The notes: a model not told the origin generated them from the sequence alone. Shown: positions 8,418-17,409, counted from the stretch's first letter. The stretch is 64,000 bases of DNA from Virgibacillus natechei (GCF_026013645.1 NZ_CP110224.1:2666001-2730000), one strand, 5' to 3'. A program made the numbers and translations.

Positions 8418-8603
8418 GGTAAATTCGGGATTAGGAGCTATAATATTGCCTGATAACATGTTAGATCATTTGAATATTAACTCGGTTATACCAATAAAAA
8501 TTATTGATACGAAGTTGACTAATGAGACTGAAATTCTTTGGTCCAAAAATCGATATTTACCTAAGTCAGTAAAAAATTCTTAGCATTGTTCGAAGAAGTA
8601 TAA
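8418..8603 (+). pseudogene. LysR-type regulator, C-terminal remnant
   Basis: The frame reads VNSGLGAIILPDNMLDHLNI and then ILWSKNRYLPKSVK, the end of the effector-binding domain of LysR-type regulators. One base appears to be missing in an A run near 8575. With it, the frame would end FLALFEEV at the TAA at 8601-8603. No DNA-binding domain is found on either side of the IS21, so the 5' part has been lost. This remnant starts 15 bases from the IS21 right end. Confidence 0.65.
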
Positions 8604-8690
8604 AAACAATGTTAGAATAGAAGAGACCCTAGAAGTTTATAATAGACTTTCAGAATCGTATATACAAACTATAAAAAGGAGGTTTGTTGA

Positions 8691-8811
8691 CTATTTTTCC
8701 ATACTTTCAGATTTTAGTTGATCGATTCTGGTTCTGCCCCATCCATACATCATCTATGATAGGCAAAAGGGTAAAACCCAAATCGGTCATGGAATATTCA
8801 ATTTGCGGTGG
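8691..8811 (-). pseudogene. HxlR-type regulator, C-terminal remnant
   Basis: On the minus strand the sequence reads PPQIEYSMTDLGFTLLPII and, after a one-base frameshift, MMYGWGRTRIDQLKSESMEK and a stop. This matches the last third of the intact HxlR gene at 2254-2637 (PPQVEYYITELGFTLLPIIE). The upstream two thirds are absent. It is a decayed paralogue or duplicated fragment. From 8812 to 9367 no further gene was recognised. Confidence 0.7.
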
Positions 8812-9367
8812 AATTTGCTCCTTTATTTATACTTTAATAAATACTCATGTAAGTCCACTCATCAGCTAACAAAGTTCATAGCCTAATTTTGAAGGCAGTT
8901 TCCATAACCTTTCAAAATATCTCATTTACTTCTAATTACTCACTATTCATTTAGAATAAAATTCCTCTAAACTTTAGAGTGAAGACAAGAAAGCGGAATA
9001 GCGCTCCGTTTTTAATAACAAGATGATATAGTGAAGCTGTACAAATGTTGTGTATTATTATGACACTATTGCCCAAGCAGGATTTTTCTTAAGAGAAAGA
9101 AGGCACTTAACTATAATATAGTTGTTGTTTTGGTTATTTTATAGTAAAGAACATAAAAATAATGCTTGAGACAAATGCTATTTTATTTGCCTGACTCATT
9201 CATCTCTTCATACTTCACCAAAAAACTCAAAAAATATTATAGCCTCTGTATCCCTGCAAGACTCAATAGTAACCATAAGGTTAGAACCTATGAAAAAAGT
9301 GCGTGCTTTTCTTTCTCCTCATTACCTTGTACAGTAAGGGGAGTACAAAATAGAAAGGGATGGTTAC

Positions 9368-9880
9368 ATGTCAAAGAAAGTAGCAATCTTAGTTACAAAT
9401 AGGGTGGAAGATATTGAATTGACCAACCCAGTTCAACATTTAGAAGAAGCAGGTCATAGTGTAGAACTTCTTAACGCCGACGGCCCTATGGAAATTACAG
9501 GAAATAAGGGTGGACAATTCAAAATCGAGAAGAGGTTTGATGATGTTACTCCAAAAGACTACGATGCACTTTTAGTTCCTGGTGGCTTCTCTCCCGATCT
9601 TTTGAGAATTAATCCGAAAAATGCGGAGTTCGCTGCCCACTTCATTAAAGAACAGAAGCCGGTGTTCTCAATCTGCCACGGCCCTCAATTCCTAATTGAT
9701 ACAGATCTCATTAAAGGTTACGAGATGACAAGTTTTATATCAGTCCGTAACGATCTTAAGAATGCAGGGGCAATTGTGAAAGATGCAGAAGTTGTAATAG
9801 ACCGCAACATTGTTACGAGCCGTACACCGGATGATTTGGAAGCTTTCAATCGCGAGTCACTTAAACTTTTAGAAGCTTAA
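9368..9880 (+). CDS. DJ-1/PfpI-family protein (general stress protein 18-like)
   Basis: A 170-residue cytosolic protein of the DJ-1/PfpI glutamine-amidotransferase-like fold. The nucleophile elbow SICHGPQFLI holds Cys103, with the partner acid in VEDIEL (Glu14) and the loop VPGGFSP. Members act as proteases, deglycases or stress-induced chaperones; YfkM of B. subtilis is a general stress protein of this type. It is about the usual length. The AGGGATGG stretch before the ATG supplies the ribosome site. It is monocistronic, with a strong terminator at 9940-9972. The exact reaction is not determined by sequence. Confidence 0.88.
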   Translation: MSKKVAILVTNRVEDIELTNPVQHLEEAGHSVELLNADGPMEITGNKGGQFKIEKRFDDVTPKDYDALLVPGGFSPDLLRINPKNAEFAAHFIKEQKPVFSICHGPQFLIDTDLIKGYEMTSFISVRNDLKNAGAIVKDAEVVIDRNIVTSRTPDDLEAFNRESLKLLEA

Positions 9881-9939
9881 TTTCTTTTCATCTAAACGGG
9901 CAGGGTTTTGAAGCCGAGAATGTTATTGCTTAAAACAAG

Positions 9940-9972
9940 AAAAGGACCGGGCAAACCCCGCCCGGTCCTTTT
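9940..9972. terminator. bidirectional rho-independent terminator
   Basis: AAAAGGACCGGGC pairs with GCCCGGTCCTTTT. It has A's on one side and T's on the other, so it can end the PfpI gene on the plus strand and the IS91-like/zinc-ribbon transcript arriving on the minus strand. Confidence 0.9.
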
Positions 9973-9977
9973 CCAAG

Positions 9978-10193
9978 TTAGTGGACGTCTGATAATTTAT
10001 ATTCCTGGCCATGGACACCTTTATAATACGCCGGGTACATCTCTCCTCCACACTGCTCACAACGAAACTGAGGTGGAACAGTTGGATCTCCTCCATCCAT
10101 CAAATCAAATTCTCTGACTACTTCACTTGGGATTTCTTCTTCCTCATGACACGTCAAACAATGATAGTTGACGAAGGCCTTCTTCGGATGTAA
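9978..10193 (-). CDS. zinc-ribbon-like small protein, start unclear, overlapping a transposase end
   Basis: The minus-strand frame reads NYHCLTCHEEEEIPS, later QFRCEQCGGEMYPAYYKG and ends LSDVH. Two CxxC pairs suggest a zinc ribbon. There is no ATG before the first CxxC: the only usable codon is a TTG at 10155-10157, which would exclude the first cysteine. The frame overlaps the last 50 bases of the IS91-like transposase in another frame. Either the IS end replaced the true N-terminus, or it is expressed by coupling or frameshifting from the transposase. I do not recognise the family. Confidence 0.45.
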   Translation of the reverse strand, partial: LHPKKAFVNYHCLTCHEEEEIPSEVVREFDLMDGGDPTVPPQFRCEQCGGEMYPAYYKGVHGQEYKLSDVH

Positions 10194-11457
10194 GTGATTG
10201 GCTCCTTTCCTCTTTTTTCTCTTCCCAGTTTTCCGGTTCTTGCCTGGTACCTTCGAGATGGCGGATCACCCTTTCCAAATAATTTCTTGCTTCTGTAGTT
10301 AATGCCACTTTTATTTCCAGTCTACCACCATCGTCAGGACATACTTCTCCCTTGTACTCATAATAATTGTCGCAATGCGGACATATCATGGGGTCTTTTT
10401 GGCCACTGGAAATAACACGCTCTCTCCAGGTCTGGCGGCGTAATGTTTTCTTCACTTTTAGTATCCAGCGTTTTCTTCCTTGCTGCCATGCTGCCAGCAA
10501 TTTTTTGCTCAAGCTTTTACTTCTTCTCGAATACATGCCATAATAACGAATCGTTTTGAATTGCTCATCCGGAATATGCCGGATTAAACGGCTTATGAAC
10601 GCTTCCACCGTCAACGTTTCACGCTTCTCTTGCTTATCTTTTTTATCGATATACTTGAAGGTGACATAGTGTCCATCATATGCCTCAATCCAATTGATTC
10701 CAATCGCAGGTCGACGCATATAACGGCCAATGTAGCGTAATTGATCCTTTATTTTTCCTCTCTGTTTTGGCGCATATACATAGAAGCCTTCTCCATTTTC
10801 GGAAAAAACCTTTTGTAAGCGAGGCTAAACCTTTTTCTTTTCTTTCTTTGGCAGATTTTTTCGGATGAACTTTAAAACAACGGTCTGCCATTGCTTTCGA
10901 AGCATTTGGAACGGAATAAAATCATGTCCTTTCCACTCTCCTTTTTTTGTTATCCCTCCCATTGTTACTAACATATGGACATGTGGATTAAAATTCACCC
11001 TCGAACCGTATGTATGCAGCCCAGCGATGATCCCCGGTTTTACCTTTGCCTTCTTTCCAAAGTAGTCTTGGATCAACTTGGCTGCCTCATCCATCAACGG
11101 TTTTATCAGATGGCGATGTAATAAAAATATATCCCGTAGTCCCTCATCAATCGTAAATATCACATGACGGTGGTTCACTTGTAAAACATCTTCCATTAGT
11201 AGACGACTCCACTCTTCACTTTCTCCAAGGGAACAGGTGGTGCAAAAGCGGCCTTTACACCGATAAGGAACTCTTCGAACATCATGACAGCCTTCACAAA
11301 CAAAGAGTTTAAATCCATTTTTCGGATTCCCGCAGTCTCGAAATCGCTCTACCTCCTTGATGACTACTGGACGGATCCTGTCTCCGTGTTCCTTTTTAAA
11401 TGACCCCCAATGCTGATTTTCATCAAATAAAATTTGTTTTAAAATGTTTTTCTCCAT
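10144..11457 (-). pseudogene. IS91-like Y2/HUH transposase interrupted by one in-frame TAG
   Basis: The 438-codon frame starts MEKNILKQILFDENQHWG. It has an N-terminal zinc-binding part (CGNPKNGFKLFVCEGC then CKGRFCTTCS) and a Y2 transposase domain with the HUH motif in NPHVHMLV. TAG at 10825-10827 interrupts it after KKEKKKV. The same frame resumes as PRLQKVFSENGEGFYVYAPK and YIGRYMRRPAIG, where the Tyr pair of Y2 transposases lies. The tail has a CPHC zinc knuckle. One nonsense codon is the only lesion. IS91-type elements move by rolling circle; the terminal origin and end sequences could not be located. Confidence 0.78.
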
Positions 11458-11522
11458 ATATCAAAAATACCACAGTGATCAACACTATGGTAGGATGAAA
11501 TTTTATACTTTCTTATCTTTGA

Positions 11523-11662
11523 ACAAAGGCGCAAGCGCCCGTTTAGCGACGTACGGACTGGACTGAGCCGGAGGAGATAAAGGAAACACGGCGACGAAAG
11601 GATCCGATGTTGACTTATCGTAAGGAGGTGAAGGAAGTCGCGCTGGGCGCTGGAGCTGGACT
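11523..11662. repeat. dispersed GC-rich structured repeat (R2)
   Basis: About 140 GC-rich bases starting GGCGCAAGCGCC and ending GGCGCTGGAGCTGG, set in AT-rich surroundings. The ends are self-complementary (GGCGC...GCGCC). Sequences of this type are, to my knowledge, scattered between genes in many Bacillaceae genomes. It encodes no plausible protein. It lies just behind the start of the IS91-like transposase. Confidence 0.6.
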
Positions 11663-11721
11663 TGGCTATTCCGGTAACTAAGTTATCCACAGCATTTAAA
11701 TTCTATAGTTTCCTATTCAAC

Positions 11722-11750
11722 AAAAAAAAGAGCGACTATGTCGCCCTTTT
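11722..11750 (-). terminator. rho-independent terminator
   Basis: On the minus strand GGGCGAC, ATA and GTCGCTC form a tight stem followed by eight T's. It sits 14 bases after the stop codon of the small membrane protein gene. Confidence 0.85.
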
Positions 11751-11763
11751 TCACTCATTAAAA

Positions 11764-12054
11764 TTAAGCATCTGGTTCTGCATTTTTATATGCATCCATC
11801 ACAGAAGTGACAACAAATCCAATAGCTGAAGCAAATATAGCTGCGATTCCCCAACCGCCTAAACCTGCTCCCATAATGTCCACTCGCTCCATTACAGATC
11901 CAGTTAAAACCAACAATATTCCAACTATCCCTAAATAAATGCTTGGATAATAGCGTTTATACGACTCCTTCGTAGAAGCATTAGCCATAAATAAACTGAT
12001 CACAACAACCACGGCAGTTAAAATAGCACCAATTGTGAAGACTGACTGTATCAT
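11764..12054 (-). CDS. small three-helix membrane protein, YesK-like
   Basis: A 96-residue protein with three hydrophobic segments (about 6-24, 38-54 and 66-86). The last contains a Gly-rich GAGLGGWGIAAIFASAIGFV stretch like that of YesK-family proteins of Bacillus, whose function is unknown. It ends in a hydrophilic, acidic tail. A ribosome site of the AGGTG type precedes the ATG. It stands alone, between its own terminator and the divergent symporter gene. The YesK link is tentative. Confidence 0.65.
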   Translation of the reverse strand: MIQSVFTIGAILTAVVVVISLFMANASTKESYKRYYPSIYLGIVGILLVLTGSVMERVDIMGAGLGGWGIAAIFASAIGFVVTSVMDAYKNAEPDA

Positions 12055-12225
12055 GATTTTTCACCTCATAAGTAATATGTATTGTTGCATTTATTTTACA
12101 AGTCTATGCATATAAAGTCAATTGAATAGATAATTTATGCGAACTTTGTTTAATGTAAAATTTTTAGAATTTTCGATGAAAACGAGAATAGAATAGTAAT
12201 ATAACTAAAATAGAAAGGAGGTAAA

Positions 12226-13434
12226 ATGACGATGAAGAAGAATATTATATGGCAAATTGTTGCTGCTTTCATTCTCGCTATTATCGTCGGTTTGATTTTC
12301 GGAGAAAGGGCGAGCTTCGTTCAGCCACTTGGAGATTTATTTTTACGACTTATTCAATTCATTATTATTCCATTAATCTTATCAACTATTGTGGTTGGTG
12401 TTACTAGTGCAGGCGATATCAAAAAACTAGGTCGCTTGGGTGGAAAGACCGTTTCTTACTTTCTTGTGACGGGCTTCATTGCCATAGCAATTGGTCTGAC
12501 AGCTGGATACCTATTTTCACCTGGAACTGGTGCAGATGTCTCAATCGATGAAGGCGCCGTAACATCTAATGAAACCGAGGGAGTCGTTCAAACATTATTA
12601 AATATTGTTCCGACAAACCCGATCGAAGCCCTAACAAGTGGTAACGTATTGCAAATTATCTTTTTCGCCATCTTTCTTGGAATCGGCATCATCTTAGTTG
12701 GAGAAAAAGCAGCACCTGTAAAGCATTTTTTTGATGGATTCGCAGAGATTATGTATAAAATTACTGGCATGATTATGGTGCTCGTTCCGCTTGGGATTTT
12801 TGGTTTACTCGCACCAATTGTTGGGGAATATGGAGCTTCCGTTTTATTACCACTGATCAAGTTAATTCTCGCCATGCTTGTCGCCTGTCTCATTCATGCT
12901 GTGGTTGTCTATGGCTCTGCTGTCAAAACATTTTCCAAAGTAAACCCGCTTGATTTTTTCAAAGGTATTTTCCCAGCTACAGCTGTCGCCTTCAGTACAG
13001 CCAGCAGTGCAGGAACTTTACCTGTTACCATGAAAAACACACAAGAAAGTTTAGGTGTATCAAAGGAAACGAGTAGCTTTGTCCTTCCATTAGGTGCAAC
13101 TATTAACATGGATGGAACAGCCATTTATCAAGGGGTTGCCGTTCTGTTTATCGCACAATATTTTAGCGTTGAGCTTTCCTTTGCACAAATTATGACTGTT
13201 GCATTAGTTGCCACGCTCGCTTCCATTGGAACTGCAGGTGTACCTGGCGCAGGTTTAATTATGCTAACAATGGTTCTGGCTGCAGTGAATCTTCCACTTG
13301 AAGGAATTGCATTGGTCGCCAGTATAGATCGAATTCTGGATATGATGCGAACTGCTGTGAACGTCACAGGTGATGCATCAGCAAGTGTTGTTGTCGATTC
13401 ATCCGAAAAAAACAGGGATTCACCTGCTGCATAA
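12226..13434 (+). CDS. dicarboxylate/amino acid:cation symporter (DAACS)
   Basis: A 402-residue membrane carrier of the glutamate/aspartate:H+/Na+ symporter family (GltP/GltT/DctP). It takes up acidic amino acids or C4-dicarboxylates with protons or sodium. Visible signatures are the serine-rich re-entrant loop FSTASSAGTLPVTMKN (about residue 253), the NMDGTAIYQG motif of TM7 (about 289) and the second hairpin GTAGVPGAGLIML. The C-terminal region DRILDMMRTAVNVTGDASAS carries the Asp and Asn substrate contacts. AAAGGAGGT lies immediately before the ATG. Which of the family's substrates is used cannot be read from the sequence. Confidence 0.92.
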   Translation: MTMKKNIIWQIVAAFILAIIVGLIFGERASFVQPLGDLFLRLIQFIIIPLILSTIVVGVTSAGDIKKLGRLGGKTVSYFLVTGFIAIAIGLTAGYLFSPGTGADVSIDEGAVTSNETEGVVQTLLNIVPTNPIEALTSGNVLQIIFFAIFLGIGIILVGEKAAPVKHFFDGFAEIMYKITGMIMVLVPLGIFGLLAPIVGEYGASVLLPLIKLILAMLVACLIHAVVVYGSAVKTFSKVNPLDFFKGIFPATAVAFSTASSAGTLPVTMKNTQESLGVSKETSSFVLPLGATINMDGTAIYQGVAVLFIAQYFSVELSFAQIMTVALVATLASIGTAGVPGAGLIMLTMVLAAVNLPLEGIALVASIDRILDMMRTAVNVTGDASASVVVDSSEKNRDSPAA

Positions 13435-13465
13435 GGTAGTTGTCCATATGAACTTACAAAAATTG

Positions 13466-13660
13466 TTAGTTCATATGGACTCTCCCTACCTGTCCATCTT
13501 CCAATCGTACCTTTATTCCGTGTGGATGAAAGTTGGAATTCGTAAGCAGATCTTTTACGATTCCACTTGTCGTTTTGCCTGTTCGTTGATCCTTTTTCAA
13601 TACAATTTCAACTTTTAAACCTGGATGAATATTTGCGCGATGTCTTCCGTCAATTGCCAT
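13466..13660 (-). CDS. ywbE: YwbE-family protein
   Basis: A 64-residue basic protein of the YwbE family (DUF2196), recognised by PGLKVEIVLKKDQRTGKTTS and the very conserved HPHGIKVRLEDGQVGRV. The compact beta-rich sequence suggests a small SH3-like or nucleic acid-binding fold, but no function is established. GGAGAT precedes the ATG by seven bases. The DUF2164 gene lies 20 bases upstream on the same strand, so the two probably form an operon. Confidence 0.88.
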   Translation of the reverse strand: MAIDGRHRANIHPGLKVEIVLKKDQRTGKTTSGIVKDLLTNSNFHPHGIKVRLEDGQVGRVHMN

Positions 13661-13680
13661 GTTCCAAATCTCCTTAAATC

Positions 13681-13908
13681 CTATTTTTGAATCTCAAATA
13701 TATCGTCAAGCTTTTCGGTCATATGTGCATGACTATCCTCTACCCCTTTATTATAAAACACAGGCGCAAGTTCTTCCATGAAAAAATCCAGCATTAACAT
13801 TGCCGCCAAATTACCAATCTGCTCATTACGTTCCTTTTCGAAATACCCTTGGATTAAGCCAACCATTTCATTCTTTTGATCCTTTGTTAACTCGAATTTC
13901 GGTTTCAT
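13681..13908 (-). CDS. DUF2164-family protein
   Basis: A 75-residue, highly charged, mostly helical protein. The run LTKDQKNEMVGLIQGYFEKE and the stretch LAAMLMLDFFMEELAPVFYN are characteristic of DUF2164. No function is known. It is the first gene of the pair with ywbE, with a good AAGGAT site before the ATG, and faces the divergent SulP gene. Confidence 0.85.
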   Translation of the reverse strand: MKPKFELTKDQKNEMVGLIQGYFEKERNEQIGNLAAMLMLDFFMEELAPVFYNKGVEDSHAHMTEKLDDIFEIQK

Positions 13909-14033
13909 TTTATCCTTCTCATTTCTTTTTATTTCATTATAACATTTTCAAGTTACTACTTAATAGAATAAATCACTCCCCCACAAAATATAGTACAAGT
14001 ACATGCTAAATGCTTAAAGGGGAGGATTATCTG

Positions 14034-15281
14034 ATGTACAACCTATTTCCTGGATTAAAACAACTTCTATCCTACAATAAGTCTAACTTAACAGGAGACA
14101 TTACCGCTGGATTGATTGTTGCGATATTGCTAATTCCCCAAAGCATGGCCTATGCAATCATCGCAGGCGTCCCCATATCCCTTGGTTTATTTGCTGGTAC
14201 CTTCCCATTACTTATGTATGCATTAGCTGGATCTTCAGCGTATTTATCAGTGGGTCCAGTATCCATTGTCTCGCTTCTAGCATTTTCTGGTATCTCTGGC
14301 ATTGTACAAGCTGATTCTTCTCACTTTATGGAGCTAATGGTCATACTGACATTACTTGTTGGGGGGATTCAACTCTTTCTAAGCTTGATAAAAGTTGGGT
14401 CTTTTTTCAACTTTGTCTCTTATGCTGTCATTAACGGATTTATTTCTGCGGCGGCTGTTATTATTGCATCAAACCAAATAAGTGCAATGATGGGGGTCTC
14501 TTTGTCCAGCTATAACGACCTTATAACGCATGCTATTGAAATCATAAAGCACCTTCCTGAATCAAACGCTTATACGGTTGGAATTGCTTTAGGAAGTATT
14601 TTCCTTTTGTTATTAATAAAGAAAAAATATCCCGCCATTCCTGGAGCATTTATCGTTATTTTTACATCGATTATCATTGTGGATTATTTTAATTTAAACG
14701 AAAAAGGGGTGGCTATCGTAGGAGGTATTCCACAAGCATTACCAGCGTTTTCTTTCCATACCCCTACACTTGAAACCATTCAACTATTGTTTCCAGTTGC
14801 TTTTATGATTACGTTTATAGCCTTTGTTGAGTCCTATGCAGTTGCAAAGCAGTTAGCGAATAAAGATAACGAACGTCTAGATCCAAATCAGGAATTACGC
14901 GGTTTAGGACTAGCCAATATCACAAGTTCATTTGTTGGCTCCATTCCGGTTGCAGGGGCTATTTCAAGAACAGCTGTAAACTACCAATCAGGTGCTAAAA
15001 CTAATTTATCCCTAATCGTGACAGCCCTTTTTATGCTGTTCGCTACCCTTTATTTAACCCCTTTATTTTATTATTTGCCAAATGCAACACTTGCAGCAAT
15101 TATCATTGTTGCTGTCGCCAATCTGATTAATATTAAACAACTGATCTATTATCTGAAAAACAAAATTTCTGATGCTATCATTTTTCTTACTACCTTTATA
15201 GCCACCTTAATGATTGATATATTTCTCGGACTAATAATAGGTATTTTTCTCTCGATCATCATTAAGCTACTGAAGCAGTAA
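14034..15281 (+). CDS. SulP-family anion transporter lacking a STAS domain
   Basis: A 415-residue permease of the SulP/SLC26 family, which carries sulfate, bicarbonate or other anions, often with Na+ or H+. The signature IPQSMAYAIIAGVPISLGLF lies at about residues 34-53, VGPVSIVSLL near 78, and the family's PVAGAISRTAVN motif near 305. Usual SulP proteins continue with a cytosolic STAS domain. This one stops eight residues after the last membrane helix (IIKLLKQ), and a REP-like hairpin follows directly. GGGGAGG precedes the ATG at 14034, preferred over an in-frame ATG at 14010. STAS-less members exist, so it may be functional. Confidence 0.87.
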   Translation: MYNLFPGLKQLLSYNKSNLTGDITAGLIVAILLIPQSMAYAIIAGVPISLGLFAGTFPLLMYALAGSSAYLSVGPVSIVSLLAFSGISGIVQADSSHFMELMVILTLLVGGIQLFLSLIKVGSFFNFVSYAVINGFISAAAVIIASNQISAMMGVSLSSYNDLITHAIEIIKHLPESNAYTVGIALGSIFLLLLIKKKYPAIPGAFIVIFTSIIIVDYFNLNEKGVAIVGGIPQALPAFSFHTPTLETIQLLFPVAFMITFIAFVESYAVAKQLANKDNERLDPNQELRGLGLANITSSFVGSIPVAGAISRTAVNYQSGAKTNLSLIVTALFMLFATLYLTPLFYYLPNATLAAIIIVAVANLINIKQLIYYLKNKISDAIIFLTTFIATLMIDIFLGLIIGIFLSIIIKLLKQ

Positions 15282-15285
15282 AAGT

Positions 15286-15342
15286 CTGTCACTGTTCGGG
15301 TAAACACCGAACAGTGACAGGCACGCCCCGGTTTTTGTCGAA
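15286..15342 (+). repeat. REP-like repeat R7, copy A (hairpin form)
   Basis: CTGTCACTGTTCGG, a 7-base loop and CCGAACAGTGACAG form a perfect 14-bp stem. It is followed by GCACGCCCCGGTTTTTGTCG. The same core recurs at 53801, 55255, 56855 and 58661. The hairpin may also end SulP transcription, though no T run directly follows. Confidence 0.75.
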
Positions 15343-15405
15343 AAATATTAATGCAGGATTTTTTCTTTTGATGGCGTATAATAGATGTACAAGGGAGGAT
15401 TATCT

Positions 15406-17103
15406 ATGAAAACATTCGAGGAGTTTACATACGAGCGACCAAATATGGAAGAAGAGAAGAACAATTTCAAAGCGTTACTGGAAGCCTTTACCAGTGCCAA
15501 ATCGACTGAGGAGGCGACAAACGCTGTTGAGGCGATTAATGCATTTCGCCAGAGACTATCAACCCTATTTGAGCTGGTTTTTATTCGCGCGTCCATCGAC
15601 ACTAATGATGAATTTTACCAAAAAGAACGTGATTTTACCGATGAAATGGATCCTGAAATAACAGCTATGGATACAGCGTTTTATAAGAAATTAGTAAAAT
15701 CTCCTTATCGTGAGAAACTTGAAAAAAAATGGGGAACCCAACTATTCAACATTGCTGATTTCCAAATCAGAGAATTTTCAACGGAAATCATTGAGCTGCT
15801 GCAAAAGGAAAACAGGCTCATGTCTGAGTACTCAAAACTGGTCGCATCAGCGGAAGTGGAATTCGAAGGAAAAACCTATACACTTGCACAGCTCGAACCA
15901 TTCACACAAGATACAGATCGCTCGCGCCGAAAACAAGCTATTGAGGCAAGCACAGGATTTTTTGAAAAGAATGCAGACAAATTCGATGATATCTATGATC
16001 AATTGGTAAAAGTACGTCATATAATCGCAACAACACTGGGATATAAAAATTTTGTGGAACTTGGATATATACGAATGCAGCGCTTTGATTATGATCCTGA
16101 CATGGTTGCCGTATTCCGCAAGCAAGTGCGTGATATCATTGTGCCGATAGCATCCAAATTATACAAAAAGCAAACAGAGCGCATTGGTGTAGACACCTTT
16201 AAATTCCATGATGAAAATTTTGTATTCAAAAATGGGAATGCAACACCAAAAGGTTCCTCTAAATGGATTATTGAAAATGGTATAAAAATGTACGAAGAAT
16301 TATCAGAGGAAACGAAGGCATTTTTCCACTTTATGCTTGATCGTAAGTTAATGGATCTTGAAGCAAAGAAAGGAAAAGAAGCAGGTGGATATTGCACCTA
16401 TCTGGAAGACTATCAATCTCCGTTCATTTTCGCGAATTTTAATGGAACGTCAGGTGATGTCGATGTATTGACACATGAGGCAGGGCATGCATTCCAGGAT
16501 TATTTCAGTAGTGATATCGGTGTTCCGGAATACCTGTATCCAACCCACGAAGCAGCCGAAATCCATTCGATGAGCATGGAATTTTTCACCTGGCCTTGGA
16601 TGGAGTTATTTTTCAAAGAAGACACGGATAAATACAAATATGCGCACTTGTCGGAAGGGCTCACGTTTATACCATACGGTGTTGCTGTTGATGAATTCCA
16701 GCATCTCGTCTATGAAAATCCGGAATGGACGCCGGATGAGCGCAATCAGGCTTGGCGAAAATTAGAACAAATTTACCTGCCACATCGAGATTATGATGGC
16801 AATGCTTACCTCGGGTCTGGTGCTTTTTGGCAGCGTCAAGGGCATATTTATGAAGATCCATTTTATTATATTGATTATACACTAGCACAAATCTGCGCCT
16901 TCCAATTCTGGAAACGATCACGTGAAAATCAGGCGGCTGCTTGGGATGACTACGTAAACTTATGTAAATTAGGCGGCTCAAAACCCTTTCTGGAACTCGT
17001 GGAGACGGCAAATCTCCGTTCCCCATTTGAAGAAGGCACTGTCGAGTCAGTTGTAGGTACGATTGAAGCGTGGCTTGATTCGACGGATGATAAAGCATTA
17101 TGA
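15406..17103 (+). CDS. M3-family oligoendopeptidase (PepF-like)
   Basis: A 565-residue cytosolic zinc metallopeptidase that hydrolyses short peptides, as oligoendopeptidase F and related Bacillaceae M3 enzymes do. The zinc motif is HEAGH at residues 357-361 with THEAAEIHSMSMEF supplying the third ligand Glu downstream. The N-terminal third is the helical M3 lid. GGGAGG lies six bases before the ATG at 15406. A TATAAT at 15377-15382 provides a likely -10. It is monocistronic, with a terminator at 17165-17205. Probable role: turnover of peptides imported or released by proteolysis. Confidence 0.92.
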   Translation: MKTFEEFTYERPNMEEEKNNFKALLEAFTSAKSTEEATNAVEAINAFRQRLSTLFELVFIRASIDTNDEFYQKERDFTDEMDPEITAMDTAFYKKLVKSPYREKLEKKWGTQLFNIADFQIREFSTEIIELLQKENRLMSEYSKLVASAEVEFEGKTYTLAQLEPFTQDTDRSRRKQAIEASTGFFEKNADKFDDIYDQLVKVRHIIATTLGYKNFVELGYIRMQRFDYDPDMVAVFRKQVRDIIVPIASKLYKKQTERIGVDTFKFHDENFVFKNGNATPKGSSKWIIENGIKMYEELSEETKAFFHFMLDRKLMDLEAKKGKEAGGYCTYLEDYQSPFIFANFNGTSGDVDVLTHEAGHAFQDYFSSDIGVPEYLYPTHEAAEIHSMSMEFFTWPWMELFFKEDTDKYKYAHLSEGLTFIPYGVAVDEFQHLVYENPEWTPDERNQAWRKLEQIYLPHRDYDGNAYLGSGAFWQRQGHIYEDPFYYIDYTLAQICAFQFWKRSRENQAAAWDDYVNLCKLGGSKPFLELVETANLRSPFEEGTVESVVGTIEAWLDSTDDKAL

Positions 17104-17164
17104 GAAAAATCATTCTTTTAGCAGCCACATATAAGAGCCGGTCTCTTCAAATTTAGACTTTCTT

Positions 17165-17205
17165 AAAAAGGAACCGCACTCAAAGCAAAGCGCGGTTCCC
17201 TTTTT
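17165..17205 (+). terminator. rho-independent terminator after the M3 peptidase
   Basis: AAAAAGGAACCGC and GCGGTTCCCTTTTT pair around a 14-base loop. The stem is followed by T's and lies about 60 bases behind the stop codon. Confidence 0.85.
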
Positions 17206-17409
17206 AAAATCACACTATTACCCTCTAGCATTCTTAGGTATCTTCTCCCCCATAAAGTTGCAAATCAATATTGATTTTGCCGAATTTCCTATGATAAATA
17301 TATGGAACGAACAGGGAAACTATTTTTGCTGCTGATCATTCACTTCTGATTTCAATAGTGTTTTATGATAAGATGTTTTTATACTAAATTTTACATAAAG
17401 GAGCACAAC

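Noticed and set aside
8989..9014. A possible terminator (CGGAATAGCGCTCCG followed by T's).
   Set aside because: The stem is only four to five pairs and no gene ends nearby.
9166..9402. A 78-codon plus-strand frame overlapping the PfpI gene start.
   Set aside because: No ribosome site, low-complexity translation, and it covers the real ribosome site of the PfpI-family gene.
11439..11690. An 83-codon minus-strand frame spanning a GC-rich block.
   Set aside because: It overlaps the structured repeat R2 and the IS91-like transposase start, and lacks any family feature.
16667..17128. A 153-codon open frame on the minus strand.
   Set aside because: It lies wholly opposite the M3 peptidase coding sequence, has no ribosome site and no recognisable motif.
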